Source of the DNA: Geomonas silvestris
Lineage (GTDB): Bacteria > Desulfobacterota > Desulfuromonadia > Geobacterales > Geobacteraceae
Assembly: GCF_014193515.1 (NCBI RefSeq)
Contig: NZ_BLXX01000004.1
Coordinates: 62,001-126,000 of the forward strand
Direction: 5' to 3'
DNA: 64,000 bases
The notes beneath the pieces are model-generated. The model was not told the DNA's origin and did not search any database. It worked only from the letters and a program-made list of their open reading frames with translations. This document shows, piece by piece, positions 1-10,031 of this stretch (positions within the stretch are counted from its first letter, which is position 1; each line of letters starts with the position of its first letter). Both the position numbers and the translations under genes were made by a program.

Positions 1-903
1 CAGGAGTTTCCCGCGCATGGCGGCAATTTCCAGCAAGGGGCTCTGGGCGCCGCCGGTCTCGCCCGTCGCGTAGAGCGCCAGGGTGATCCAGCGCTTTAAC
101 TGCTCGCGCCCCAGGACCATGAGCGCGTGGCGCAGGGTCTTGATGCGCACCCTGAGGCCGATGGCCACCGAGTTCACCAGCCTCAACAGGTTGAAGGTGA
201 GCCCGGGGTTCTTCTTGAAGGTCTCCTCGATCTCGGAGAGGTCGGACTCGGCCATCACCTGCTGCATGAGCTGCAGCATGGTCAGCTTGCCGACGTCCAG
301 CCGGTTCTGCTTGAGGACCACCGGGCGCGCGAAGTAGTACCCCTGGAACAGGTCGAAGCCGAGTTGGGCGCAGATGCCGTACTGCTCGGCGCTCTCCACC
401 TTCTCGGCCAGGAGCACCAGCGGCCAGGCGCGCAGCCCGTCGACGTTGCGGCCGATCTCCTCCCGGGAGATCCCCAGCACGTCGAGCTTCACGATGTCCA
501 CGATCTGGTAGATGGGGGCGAAATCGGGTGAGTAGACGTGGTCGTCCAGGGCGAGCGTGAACCCCTGGGCCTTGAGGTCGCGGCAGCGCGCCACCACCTC
601 GGCGTCCAAAAGGATGGTCTCCAAAAGCTCGATGACCACCTGGTCCTTGGGAAGCAGCTCCACCGCGTCGCTCATCAGCATCTCGCGGGTGACGTTGAAG
701 AACCCCTTGTGGCGCCCCAATACGTCCTGGAACCCGAAATCGCTGAGCGCGTTCACGATGACGCTGGCGCTCGCGACGTGGGTATCCCGGAAGTTGGCGA
801 CGGCAAGGCTCTCGGCGGACCTGAACAACAGCTCGAACCCCACGATCCGCTGGGCCTTGTTCAGTATCGGCTGGCGCCCCAGAAAGAATTTTTCCCCCGT
901 CAT
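1..903 (-). CDS. EAL-HDOD domain protein (YuxH-like), 3' end off window
   Basis: Starts at the ATG on 903 and stays open to the window edge, giving 301 visible codons, so the C-terminus is missing. Residues 1-200 read as an EAL (c-di-GMP phosphodiesterase) fold with several signature positions: FELLFR near 23, FFNVT near 68, IELLE near 91, ALDDH near 118, KLD near 139, AEKVE near 166 and QGYYFARP near 186. From about residue 205 an HDOD-type helical domain begins (FKKNPGLTFNLLRLVNS, then GREQLKRWITL). The family is known as signalling proteins that often have weak or no phosphodiesterase activity; the ELL in place of EAL agrees. It lies 62 bp downstream of cheB on the same strand and is probably the last gene of the che operon or a linked output or regulator. 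Function as an active enzyme is not shown. Confidence 0.85.
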   Translation of the reverse strand, partial: MTGEKFFLGRQPILNKAQRIVGFELLFRSAESLAVANFRDTHVASASVIVNALSDFGFQDVLGRHKGFFNVTREMLMSDAVELLPKDQVVIELLETILLDAEVVARCRDLKAQGFTLALDDHVYSPDFAPIYQIVDIVKLDVLGISREEIGRNVDGLRAWPLVLLAEKVESAEQYGICAQLGFDLFQGYYFARPVVLKQNRLDVGKLTMLQLMQQVMAESDLSEIEETFKKNPGLTFNLLRLVNSVAIGLRVRIKTLRHALMVLGREQLKRWITLALYATGETGGAQSPLLEIAAMRGKLL

Positions 904-965
904 ACGAGCCTCGTTTCCCGTACCTGTCGAGGCCGGTCCCGACAGGACCGACCGGATCGCCGTCG

Positions 966-2532
<1,567 letters not shown>

Positions 2533-2552
2533 TACTGCAATCCGTTAGTCGT

Positions 2553-3410
2553 TCATCCCTGCTTCCGGTACACGGTGGGGTAGACGCTGGTAAAGGCGAC
2601 ATCGAGGCCGCTTAGGGTTTCGGAGTGCCCCATGAAGATGAGGGCGTTGGGCTTCAGGTGCCGGTGGAAGCGCTGCAGCAGCTTTTCCTGGGTGGGGCGG
2701 TCGAAGTAGATGATCACGTTGCGGCAGAAGATGATGTCGAACTGCTCGCGCATGCCGCCGAAATCGTCGTCCATGAAGTTGAGCCGGCGAAAGCGCACCT
2801 TCTCGCGCAGCTCCGGCACGATGCGCACCAGTCCGCTGGCGCGGTCCTTACTGCGCAGGAGGTACTTCTTCTTAAGCGGCATCGGCACCGGCTCCACCAA
2901 AGGCTCGGCGTAGATGGCGTTCTTGGCCTTCTCGAGCACCCGGGTCGAGATGTCGGTGGCGAGGATCTGGAAGTCGAACCCGGGGTTGTGCAGGGCGAAC
3001 TCGCTCAAGACCATGGAGAGGGTGTAGGGCTCCTCCCCCGAAGAGCAGCCGGCGCTCCACAAGGAGAGGGTGGCGCCGGGGTGGCGCTGGCACCAGCCGG
3101 GGAGCACCTTATGGGTCAGGTACTCGAAGTGGTCCGGCTCGCGGAAGAAGTCGGTCTTGTTGGTGGTGACCATGTCGAGCATCTGCACCAGCTCGTTTTC
3201 CTGCCCCGCCGCCGAGAACAGGTAGTCGCAGTAGTCGACGAAGCTGTGCATCCCGAGGGTGCGCAGCCTCTTGGCCAGGCGCGCCTCCAGCATGGTCTTT
3301 TTCACCTCGGGCATCTTGATGCCGCAGGTGTCGTAGATGAACCGGCTCAGCCGGCCGAATTCCTTGGCCGAAAGGCTCGGGTGGTCGATTTCGCGTGCCG
3401 CACTCTCCAT
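2553..3410 (-). CDS. cheR: Chemotaxis protein methyltransferase CheR
   Basis: SAM-dependent methyltransferase that methylates glutamates of chemoreceptors. I place the start at the ATG on 3410 (285 residues) because GAGGAG lies 10 bases upstream; an in-frame ATG at 3476 would put the start inside the intrinsic terminator that follows cheA. An N-terminal helical CheR_N region (about 10-80) is followed by the Rossmann methyltransferase domain with LWSAGCSSGEEPYTLSM (SAM-binding, about 120-136), ILATDIS, and FDIIFCRNVIIYF near the active site. It is the first gene of a separate cheR-cheD-cheB-(EAL-HDOD) block downstream of cheA. Confidence 0.95.
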   Translation of the reverse strand: MESAAREIDHPSLSAKEFGRLSRFIYDTCGIKMPEVKKTMLEARLAKRLRTLGMHSFVDYCDYLFSAAGQENELVQMLDMVTTNKTDFFREPDHFEYLTHKVLPGWCQRHPGATLSLWSAGCSSGEEPYTLSMVLSEFALHNPGFDFQILATDISTRVLEKAKNAIYAEPLVEPVPMPLKKKYLLRSKDRASGLVRIVPELREKVRFRRLNFMDDDFGGMREQFDIIFCRNVIIYFDRPTQEKLLQRFHRHLKPNALIFMGHSETLSGLDVAFTSVYPTVYRKQG

Positions 3411-3473
3411 AGTAAGCGCACTCCTCAATAGATGCGTATTGACAGGCATTTGCCCGGCTTTTCCGGAAGTTCC

Positions 3474-3510
3474 CAAAAAAAGACCCGCTTCCGAACCGGG
3501 GAGGCGGGTC
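3474..3510 (-). terminator. Intrinsic terminator after cheA
   Basis: On the minus strand GACCCGC (3510-3504) pairs with GCGGGTC (3488-3482), followed by a T-run (3481-3474). It lies 76 bases after the cheA stop and before cheR, so it can separate the receptor-cheA and cheR-D-B transcripts. Confidence 0.85.
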
Positions 3511-3586
3511 TCTACAACGCCTTCAGCTTCCCGGCTCCGATTCCGGCCCAGGGGCGCCGGCTCGGCGCCCGGTACGCGCCGGCAGC

Positions 3587-5674
3587 CTAGGCTGCCTCAG
3601 CCTCAACCGATTGGACCAACTGCGGCACGTCGAGGATGAGCGCCACCGAACCGTCGCCCAGGATGGTCGCGCCGGAGATCCCCTCCACGTTCTTGTAGGC
3701 GCGCCCGAGCGACTTAATGACGGTCTGGTGCTCGCCGATCACCTGGTCCACCACGAACCCGATGCGCGAGCCGTTCACCTCGGTGATCACGATCTGCTCG
3801 ATCTCCGGGCTCTCGCCGTGGATCAGGAAACGCTCCCGCAGCGGTATGTAGGGGACCAGGTGCTCGCGCACGTTGGCCAGGTGCCGGCCGTTGGAGCGCG
3901 CCACGTCCTCGCGGGTAAGCTCCACGCACTCGTCCACGAGGGAGAGCGGCAGCATGAAGAAGTCCCGGCCGATGCGCACCAAGAGGCTCTCGATAATGGC
4001 CAGGGTGAGCGGGATGCGCACCGTGATCTTCGCGCCTTCGCCGTACACGCTGGTGATGTCGATGGTGCCGCGCAAGGCCTCGATGGCCCGCTTCACCACG
4101 TCCATGCCGACCCCGCGCCCGGAGATGCTGGAGATCTTCTTCGCGGTGGAGAAGCCGGGGGCGAAGATCAGGTTGAAAAGCTCCTTTTCGGTAAGCTCCG
4201 CCTGCGGGGTAATGATCCCATTCTCGATCGCCTTGGCTCGCACCGCTTCCTTGTCGATCCCCGCGCCGTCGTCACGGATGGTGATGAGGACGCTGTCGCC
4301 TGAGTGCACCGCCGCCAGGTGCACCGTGCCGTGGCGCGGCTTGCCGGCGGCCACGCGGACCTCGGGAAGCTCGATGCCGTGGTCCAGGGAGTTCCTGATC
4401 AGGTGCACCAAGGGGTCGTTCAGCTTCTCGATGACCGTCTTGTCCAGCTCTGTCTCGGCGCCGTCGGTGGTCATCTCGATCTCTTTGCCGAGTTCGCTGG
4501 AGAGGTCGCGCACCAGGCGCTTGAATTTTGAGAAGGTGCTGCCGATCGGGAGCATCCTGATGTTGAGCGCGGAGTCCCTCAGTTCGCCGGTCAGGCGCTC
4601 CACCTCCTCGGCGATCGCCGAGAGCTCCAGGTCGGCGCGTCCCGCCGCGGTCTGCGAGAGGCGCGCCTGCACGGTGACCAGCTCGCCCACCAGGTTCACC
4701 AACAGGTCGAGGCGCTCGGCCGGGACCCTGATGCTGTTGCCGGCGTCGGAAGTCTGCTTCTCCTGGCGCACCGCCTGCACGTGGCGCTGCTCCACCAGGG
4801 CCGCCTCCACCTTGTTCTCGGTGACGATTCCCTTCTGGACCGCCAGTTCGCCGAAGCGCTTCTGCTCGGCAAGCACACTCGCCATCTCCTCGGTGGTGAT
4901 GTCGCCGCGCTCCAGCAGGATCTCCCCTAACTTCTTGTACCCCTCGTCGGAGTTGTAGCCGTCATGCTCGGCGACCGCCTCGATGGATAGTTCGCAGTCG
5001 TCCTCCACGAAGATGAAGACGTCCTTTATGGCGTTCATCCCCTGGTCCGTGGTGAGGATCACATCCCAGTAGACGTAGCAGCTCTCCGGATCGAGCTCCT
5101 CGAGCTCGGGAACCCCCGCGGTCTGGGCGATGACGTTGCACACCCCGAGCTCGCGCAGCTCCACCAGGAGGTTCAAGGGGTTGCTGCCGCACCCCAGGAT
5201 GCCGCGGCAGGGAGCGAAGCGGATCCGGTAGGTGATCCGGGTGCTGGCGGCGGCCGGCTTTGCGGTCTCCTGGTGGGTTACCGCGGCCGGGGCCTCGGCT
5301 CCCGCCAGGGCCCTGAGCCCCGCGATGATCTGCACCGTGGCGGTCAAGTCGGCGCCCCCGCCGCTCTCCGAGGCGTCCAGCATCGACTTGATCTGGTCCC
5401 GGGCGGCCAGGGTCAGGTTGATGAGCGGCTTGGTCACGCTCAGCTTGCCGTTTCGGACCATGTCGAAGACCGTCTCCACCTCGTGGGTGAAGCTTGCGAT
5501 GTCGTCGAAGCCGAACATCGCTCCGGAACCCTTGATGGTGTGCATGGCGCGGAAGACCCGCCCGATGAGGTCGCTGTCCTCCGGCGTTTCCTCAAGCTCT
5601 AACAGAGATGTTTCCAGCTCGCTCAAGAGCTCGTACGCCTCTTCCTTGAATGCCTGCCGGTGAACGTCGATCAT
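3587..5674 (-). CDS. cheA: Chemotaxis histidine kinase CheA with an internal MshEN-like double motif
   Basis: 695 residues. Order of domains: Hpt (1-105, phospho-acceptor H45 in AMHTIKGSG); a P2-like CheY-binding region (about 146-235, starting ITYRIRFAPC); an unusual segment 247-296 with two copies of a helical motif, KKLGEILLERGDITTEEM then RFGELAVQKGIVTENKVEAAL, each followed by an L..Q end; dimerization (315-375); HATPase with N-box HLIRNSLDHGIE (424-435), DDGAGID (468-474) and GRGVGMDVVK (520-527); and a C-terminal CheW-like domain (560-690). It autophosphorylates and passes phosphate to CheY and CheB. The double motif resembles MshEN/GspE-N (known in some proteins as a c-di-GMP-binding fold); binding here is untested. 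The start overlaps the cheY stop (ATGA). Confidence 0.95.
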   Translation of the reverse strand: MIDVHRQAFKEEAYELLSELETSLLELEETPEDSDLIGRVFRAMHTIKGSGAMFGFDDIASFTHEVETVFDMVRNGKLSVTKPLINLTLAARDQIKSMLDASESGGGADLTATVQIIAGLRALAGAEAPAAVTHQETAKPAAASTRITYRIRFAPCRGILGCGSNPLNLLVELRELGVCNVIAQTAGVPELEELDPESCYVYWDVILTTDQGMNAIKDVFIFVEDDCELSIEAVAEHDGYNSDEGYKKLGEILLERGDITTEEMASVLAEQKRFGELAVQKGIVTENKVEAALVEQRHVQAVRQEKQTSDAGNSIRVPAERLDLLVNLVGELVTVQARLSQTAAGRADLELSAIAEEVERLTGELRDSALNIRMLPIGSTFSKFKRLVRDLSSELGKEIEMTTDGAETELDKTVIEKLNDPLVHLIRNSLDHGIELPEVRVAAGKPRHGTVHLAAVHSGDSVLITIRDDGAGIDKEAVRAKAIENGIITPQAELTEKELFNLIFAPGFSTAKKISSISGRGVGMDVVKRAIEALRGTIDITSVYGEGAKITVRIPLTLAIIESLLVRIGRDFFMLPLSLVDECVELTREDVARSNGRHLANVREHLVPYIPLRERFLIHGESPEIEQIVITEVNGSRIGFVVDQVIGEHQTVIKSLGRAYKNVEGISGATILGDGSVALILDVPQLVQSVEAEAA

Positions 5675-6036
5675 CCGAGCACCTTCTTTACAACCGCCAT
5701 CAGTTGTTCAGGCTTGAAAGGCTTGACGATCCAGCCGGTGGCGCCGGCCGCCTTCCCTTCCTGCTTGCGGGAATCCTGGCTCTCCGTGGTGAGCATCACG
5801 ATCGGGATGAACTTGCAGCTGGGAAGCGCGCGTGCCCCCTTGATCAGGCCGATGCCGTCCAGGTTGGGCATGTTGAGGTCGGTGATCAGCATGTCGACCT
5901 TGGTCCCCGAGAGCTTCTGCAGGGCGTCCTTGCCGTCCACCGCCTCGACCACCTCGTAGCCGCCTTGCTTCAGGGTGAAACTCACCATCTGCCGGACGCT
6001 CGCCGAGTCGTCCGCCGTCATGATTATCTTAGCCAT
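5671..6036 (-). CDS. cheY: Chemotaxis response regulator CheY
   Basis: 121 residues, a single receiver domain. Acidic pair D9/D10, phospho-acceptor D53 in MLITDLNMPNLDG, the threonine pair in MLTTES, and the lysine in KPFKPEQL are all present. There is no output domain. When phosphorylated by CheA it would act on a flagellar motor or another target; no motor genes are in the window. Its last four bases overlap the cheA start, and its ATG overlaps the stop of the STAS gene by one base, so STAS-cheY-cheA is one tightly coupled unit. A single-domain CheY beside an STAS protein could also be part of a non-motility (gene-expression or c-di-GMP) chemosensory pathway. Confidence 0.93.
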   Translation of the reverse strand: MAKIIMTADDSASVRQMVSFTLKQGGYEVVEAVDGKDALQKLSGTKVDMLITDLNMPNLDGIGLIKGARALPSCKFIPIVMLTTESQDSRKQEGKAAGATGWIVKPFKPEQLMAVVKKVLG

Positions 6037-6398
6037 CAGTCTTCCCCTCCCACCCAGATGCAGGTGTTATTTGTGTCGTGTTTGCACCCCATGTGACGCC
6101 TGAAGCCGGCTGCCTCCACGGTGTCGAGGTAGGCACGGTTGCCTCCGATCTCCAGGCAGAAGATCTTCCCGGCAAGCATCCAGCTGCGATGCCCCGCCTC
6201 CAGAAGCTGCAGGCCGGTCAGGTCGATCTCGCTGACCTGCGAGACGTCGACCCTCAGATCGCACCCCTTGGCCAGTGCCGCCACCAGCTCGTCCTTGAGT
6301 CCGGCGGCCTGAGCGATGGTGACGCTCCCGGCAAGCTTCATCCCCAGCACGCCGGGAGCCACCGGGTCCTGCCAGCTTTCAATCGTCAGTTCGTCCAT
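6036..6398 (-). CDS. STAS-domain protein in che operon
   Basis: 120 residues. It matches the STAS (anti-sigma factor antagonist) fold: an N-terminal beta region (MKLAGSVTIAQAAGLKDEL), then the conserved loop VSQVSEIDLTGLQLLEAG near residues 53-70, where the usual phosphorylatable serine is replaced by threonine (DLTG). The C-terminus has FCLEIGGNRAYLDTVEAAGF, as in two-domain chemotaxis STAS proteins, and ends with a Cys-containing tail (HMGCKHDTNNTC). The gene is coupled to cheY downstream and lies 31 bp after the MCP-like gene, so it is part of the signalling complex or a modulator of it. The exact role in che clusters is not established. Confidence 0.8.
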   Translation of the reverse strand: MDELTIESWQDPVAPGVLGMKLAGSVTIAQAAGLKDELVAALAKGCDLRVDVSQVSEIDLTGLQLLEAGHRSWMLAGKIFCLEIGGNRAYLDTVEAAGFRRHMGCKHDTNNTCIWVGGED

Positions 6399-6429
6399 AC
6401 AGTTCCCCTGTTGTTAAGTAGCGGGCGTT

Positions 6430-8214
6430 TTAAAAAAGGTCGACGTTGTCCCCGAGTCCGTCGTCGGAACTGGCGGCGGCAGCCTGCATGACCGGTGCGC
6501 CACCGGAGAGCGACTCGTGGATTTTGCGTTCGCTGTGCATGGTGTAGCGTTTGGCGAGTTCGTCCAGGTTGATCCCCTGGGAGTCGGCCGGGGCCAGGCG
6601 CCGCGCCTGGCTCACCACGGCGCCCAGGCCGGTGATGGCGTACTCCAGCACGCGGTTCACCGTGTGGTGCACCGTGATGCCGCCGGTCACCTGCTCGATC
6701 TCGGCGGAGAGCCGGGAGACCGAATCGTCCATGCGGGCCAGCGAGGTGTGCAGGGTCTCGTTGACCTGGCGCAGCACCTCCACCAGGGAGTTGAGGTTTA
6801 CCACCATGGCGTGCGCATCGTCCTCGAGATCCTCGGACTCGCCGCTGATGCCGTTGTTCAGGCTCTCGGTCACGCCGATGATCCCCTGCAGGGTCTGGGC
6901 GACCACGGTGGTGTGGTCGATCGCCTCGATGGAGAGCCGCTGGATCGCCTCGGCGAGCACCCCGAGCGCCGCCCCTTCGTCGCCGGTGTAGGCGGACTTG
7001 ATCTGGGCGTTCAGTGCGATGAGCTTGATCTCCTCGCCGAGCTTTTCGATGTCCCCTACGAAGGAGGCGATCTCCCCTACCGTGCTCGCCACGGCGTGCA
7101 TGGCGGCGCACAGGCTCTGGTTCACCTTGGAGCTCTCCTCGAGCGAGGCCGAGACCACGGAGATATCGCGCTGCATGTCGGTAAAGAAGCTCCCGCCGGT
7201 CTGGTCGGCGATACCGGCCATGGCCCGGGTCTCCTGGGAGAGCCCGGACTGCTTGCGGGCCACCTCGCGCAGGTTTCCGGCGATGGCCTGCACCGCGTGG
7301 TCCAGTTCGCTCGAGGCATGGCGCAGCTGGGCGGTCTGCATCTCGCAGATGATGGCGGCCTCGTCGGCCCCGGCGGAGCGGCTGGCGAGCCTGTCGTTTA
7401 GTTCGACCAGGGTCTCCTCGACGTGCTCGATCTGCTGGCGCACGATGTCGTGGGTCTGCATGGACATGACGACCTCGCCGATGTTGCGCGAGACCTCGTC
7501 GGAGACCGCGGAGATGCTCGCCACCGCGCTCGAGCAGCGGGCGTTGATCCCGCTTAAGGCGTCGAGGCTCGCACGTGTCTTCTCCAGGATCCCCAGGACC
7601 TGCTGGTGCTGCTGGGCTCCGGCGTCGAGCACCCCGGTCAGGGTCTGCTGGATGGCGCGGGCCAGGTCGTCGCGGCGGGTCAGGATCACCCCGGCCTTCT
7701 CGTTTACCTGCACCGCCAGCTCGCCGACGTCGTGTGCCAGGGTGTCGAACCCGGCGGCACTCTGCCCGAGGCGGGCGCTTTCTATCTTGGTGGAGATGCC
7801 GAGCATGCGCAGCACCTTGTTCACCTTCTTGAAGCCGGACAAGGGCGAGCCGACCTCGTCCAAAAGACCGAGGATGCGGCGCAGCGTGGCCGAGCTCTCC
7901 TCGATCTCGTGGCGGGCGCCGTCCACGTAGCGCCCCATCTCGGTCAAGAGGGTCTGCAATTCGCCCATGGCGCCGAAGACCTGGTCCCCGGCCACCTCCC
8001 CCATCATCTCGGCGGCGGTGGAGGAGATACCCTGGCCGCGCATATAGAAGTCCTGGAGCTTGCTGCCGATGGCCAGGAACTCGTCCTCGGTGGTGCCGGC
8101 CACGACCTTGAGGTGCTGGGCGATTTCCTGGAACTTGGCGCTCCACTCCTCGGCTAACCGTTCCAACTCGGTATCCGTTGTGGCGGCGTTCGCCGCATTG
8201 CCAACTGGTATCAT
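6430..8214 (-). CDS. Soluble MCP-like chemoreceptor (divergent signalling tip)
   Basis: I start at the ATG on 8214 (594 residues) because AAGGAAGG lies just upstream; a more upstream ATG at 8310 has no clear ribosome site. No signal peptide or transmembrane segment is visible, so it is cytosolic. It is almost wholly alpha-helical and coiled-coil. The segment IEKLGEEIKLIALNAQIKSA followed by EGAALGVLAEAIQRLS (about 420-455) aligns with the hairpin tip of methyl-accepting proteins (canonical ...QTNLLALNAAIEAARAGE...GFAVVA.EVR.L), but many tip residues differ. The C-terminus ends GDNVDLF. As first gene of the che operon it is the likely input to CheA, yet no CheW is encoded nearby. No ligand domain is recognised. 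Confidence 0.8.
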   Translation of the reverse strand: MIPVGNAANAATTDTELERLAEEWSAKFQEIAQHLKVVAGTTEDEFLAIGSKLQDFYMRGQGISSTAAEMMGEVAGDQVFGAMGELQTLLTEMGRYVDGARHEIEESSATLRRILGLLDEVGSPLSGFKKVNKVLRMLGISTKIESARLGQSAAGFDTLAHDVGELAVQVNEKAGVILTRRDDLARAIQQTLTGVLDAGAQQHQQVLGILEKTRASLDALSGINARCSSAVASISAVSDEVSRNIGEVVMSMQTHDIVRQQIEHVEETLVELNDRLASRSAGADEAAIICEMQTAQLRHASSELDHAVQAIAGNLREVARKQSGLSQETRAMAGIADQTGGSFFTDMQRDISVVSASLEESSKVNQSLCAAMHAVASTVGEIASFVGDIEKLGEEIKLIALNAQIKSAYTGDEGAALGVLAEAIQRLSIEAIDHTTVVAQTLQGIIGVTESLNNGISGESEDLEDDAHAMVVNLNSLVEVLRQVNETLHTSLARMDDSVSRLSAEIEQVTGGITVHHTVNRVLEYAITGLGAVVSQARRLAPADSQGINLDELAKRYTMHSERKIHESLSGGAPVMQAAAASSDDGLGDNVDLF

Positions 8215-8408
8215 GAAACCTTCCTTGTCTGCGGCGCGTGGTGGCGGTAAACCGGAATCCACATGAACTCCTGCGTCCGCTTGTTTTAATGTATCGACAG
8301 CCGCTTTCATATCTTTAAGCGTTTTTTCTGTCGCAGGATGAATAGTTTAAATGAGGGTGGGCACACTTCGGAAAGCTGCACAGTGTCGGTAGGATAATTC
8401 CGAGAGGC

Positions 8409-8440
8409 GAAAAAAAACGGGTGCCCCTGTGGGGCACCCG
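8409..8440 (-). terminator. Intrinsic terminator after the P460-type gene
   Basis: A perfect 10-bp stem, CGGGTGCCCC / GGGGCACCCG (8418-8440), with a 3-base loop is followed on the minus strand by a T-run (8417-8410). Confidence 0.93.
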
Positions 8441-8469
8441 TAGTTCGTTGCAGAAGGTGGTGCGAGGGG

Positions 8470-8943
8470 TTATTTGAAGTCGGCGTACTTCGAGATGATG
8501 AAGTCGGTACCCTTGGCCGTCTTCAGGTGGCACTCGTAGCAGTTCGAGACCGGGTCGAGGCCGGAGGGGCGGCCGTCCGGGTTGAAGCCGGCGTATTGCC
8601 AGCCGCCGGTCTGCTTGAAGTTCTTGTCCTTTTTCATCAGGACGATCATCTGTTTTTTCCCTTCGGTCGGCTTGCCGCCGGCGTCCTTGATACTGTACTG
8701 CACCACGACGAAGGTGCTTCCTTCGGGATAGGTCCCGCCAGTGCGGTAGGTTTTCATCGCCTTGGGGTTCACGTAGGTGTAGTGGATGCCGTAGAAGAGC
8801 GATTTTTTGTCGGTGATCACCTGCTGCTTGCTCTTTTCCCACTTTTCGTACCCCTTGGGGAGAGTGGCTTTTTCGGCAGCGGAAAGGGTAAGCGGAGCGA
8901 GCGTCGCGAGGCCGAGCAGACCGGCCAGCAGAACCTTTTTCAT
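8470..8943 (-). CDS. Cytochrome P460-family periplasmic protein
   Basis: 157 residues with an N-terminal signal peptide (MKKVLLAGLLGLATLAPLTLSA, cleaved after about residue 22). The body reads as the cytochrome P460 fold (YEKWEKSKQQVITDKKSLFYG, then YRTGGTYPEGSTFVVVQYS) and ends with one c-type haem motif, CYECH, near residue 138. Members of the family are periplasmic mono-haem proteins; some oxidise hydroxylamine, but most in metal reducers have unknown roles, so I do not assign a reaction. A strong ribosome site, GAGGAGG, lies just before the start. The gene stands alone and is followed by a strong terminator. Confidence 0.88.
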   Translation of the reverse strand: MKKVLLAGLLGLATLAPLTLSAAEKATLPKGYEKWEKSKQQVITDKKSLFYGIHYTYVNPKAMKTYRTGGTYPEGSTFVVVQYSIKDAGGKPTEGKKQMIVLMKKDKNFKQTGGWQYAGFNPDGRPSGLDPVSNCYECHLKTAKGTDFIISKYADFK

Positions 8944-9319
8944 GATGTCCTCCTCAGTAATGTCGTCGGTAGAAACAAAAGTGGCAGGGTAGCGGATTCA
9001 GTCGGCGGGTTCAAGCTTAAAACCAAAAATGAAGTTTAGCCACGGAGCCACGGAGGGCACGGAGAAAATCAGAATCTAAGGAAACCTTCTAGAAACGGGT
9101 TCGGCCTGCTGCGTTAACGCAAAAGGCCGAACCAGTAATGCTCTGCTTTTCTCGGGTTTCCACGTTACCATCGCTGCCGTCTTGGTCTTGCGCGAGGCGT
9201 GGTCAGGTCTCCCTGTTTACTCTCTCTCGGTGCCTCAAACGGAAGGACGTGAAGGGTGTGCCCGCGAGACTTGCCGTTCTCCGTGTTCTCCGTGCCTGTG
9301 GCTAGCCTTGCTTTTGCCT
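8944..9319. repeat. Intergenic CACGGAG inverted-repeat element with nested hairpin
   Basis: The gap holds GCCACGGAG-type tandem units at 9039-9066 and their reverse complement (TTCTCCGTGTTCTCCGTGCC) at 9277-9296. Nested inside is a 10-bp stem, GGTTCGGCCT (9098-9107) / AGGCCGAACC (9124-9133), whose loop contains the palindrome GCGTTAACGC. No ORF is credible here. Related elements occur at 10268, 18907 and, in variant form, 28342 and 30691. Confidence 0.75.
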
Positions 9320-9964
9320 CTAGCGGCGGACGAAGATTTCGCGGGCCATCGCGGTGTCGATGGCGAATTCGGAGAAGCCGACCCGGAAGATGTAGGAAGG
9401 AAACGCCTGCATGAGCAGGATCCGGTTCCCCGGCAATACCCCCATCGCCATCAGCTTCTGCATCTTCTTGCCGTCCTCGGTTTGGATGTAGGCGATGTCC
9501 CCCTCTTCGCCGCTTTTCAGCTCGGTCAAGGGTACCACCCCCAGGTCGCCGCTCTTCCTGGCCTCCTCGCAGCAGTCACCCGGCGGGATCGGCTTGCCGT
9601 GCGGACAGGTGGCGGGGTGGTTCAGCATGGTGCAGACCTTCAAATCAACCCCTTCGTTCAAGAGGTGCTCGAACTGGCAGGCCTTCATGTCGCCGCTCTC
9701 GCCGCGGATATTGAGGACGTCCATCATGAGCCGCTCCGCCAAGCGGTGCCGCCTGATGGTCTTGCGCCCCTCGTCGCGCCCCTCGGGACGGAAGTAGATC
9801 CGGCGCCCCTTGATCTCGATAAGCGCCTGCGAGGCCAGCTCCTGGTAGGCGGGATCGGAGGCCTCGATCTCCATCTGGTCCAGCTCGGCGAATCCGCGCC
9901 CCTTCTCCTCGGACTCGATCCAGAGCGCCTCCAGTATTTCTTCCGCCCTATCAGTCAGTTTCAT
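9320..9964 (-). CDS. DtxR/MntR-family metal-dependent regulator with FeoA-like domain
   Basis: 214 residues. An N-terminal winged helix (residues 1-65, RAEEILEALW...) is followed by the metal-binding and dimerization domain (about 66-135) with the family motifs RRHRLAERLMMDVL, CQFEHLL and CTMLNHPATCPHGKPIP. The C-terminus (about 140-214) is an SH3-like FeoA fold (VPLTELKSGEEGDIAYI, then LMAMGVLPGNRILL). Proteins of this type bind Fe(II) or Mn(II) and repress uptake genes. The start is supported by AAAGGAGAT. It is the downstream member of a minus-strand set feoB - Cys-rich protein - regulator, so it probably senses iron and controls feoB; whether it acts on iron or manganese cannot be read from sequence. 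Confidence 0.9.
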   Translation of the reverse strand: MKLTDRAEEILEALWIESEEKGRGFAELDQMEIEASDPAYQELASQALIEIKGRRIYFRPEGRDEGRKTIRRHRLAERLMMDVLNIRGESGDMKACQFEHLLNEGVDLKVCTMLNHPATCPHGKPIPPGDCCEEARKSGDLGVVPLTELKSGEEGDIAYIQTEDGKKMQKLMAMGVLPGNRILLMQAFPSYIFRVGFSEFAIDTAMAREIFVRR

Positions 9965-10031
9965 GTGATCTCCTTTGGTTCTCTACTGGCGAGATGATAT
10001 CGAAAAAGTGTTGGTTGTCATCAGGAGCCGG

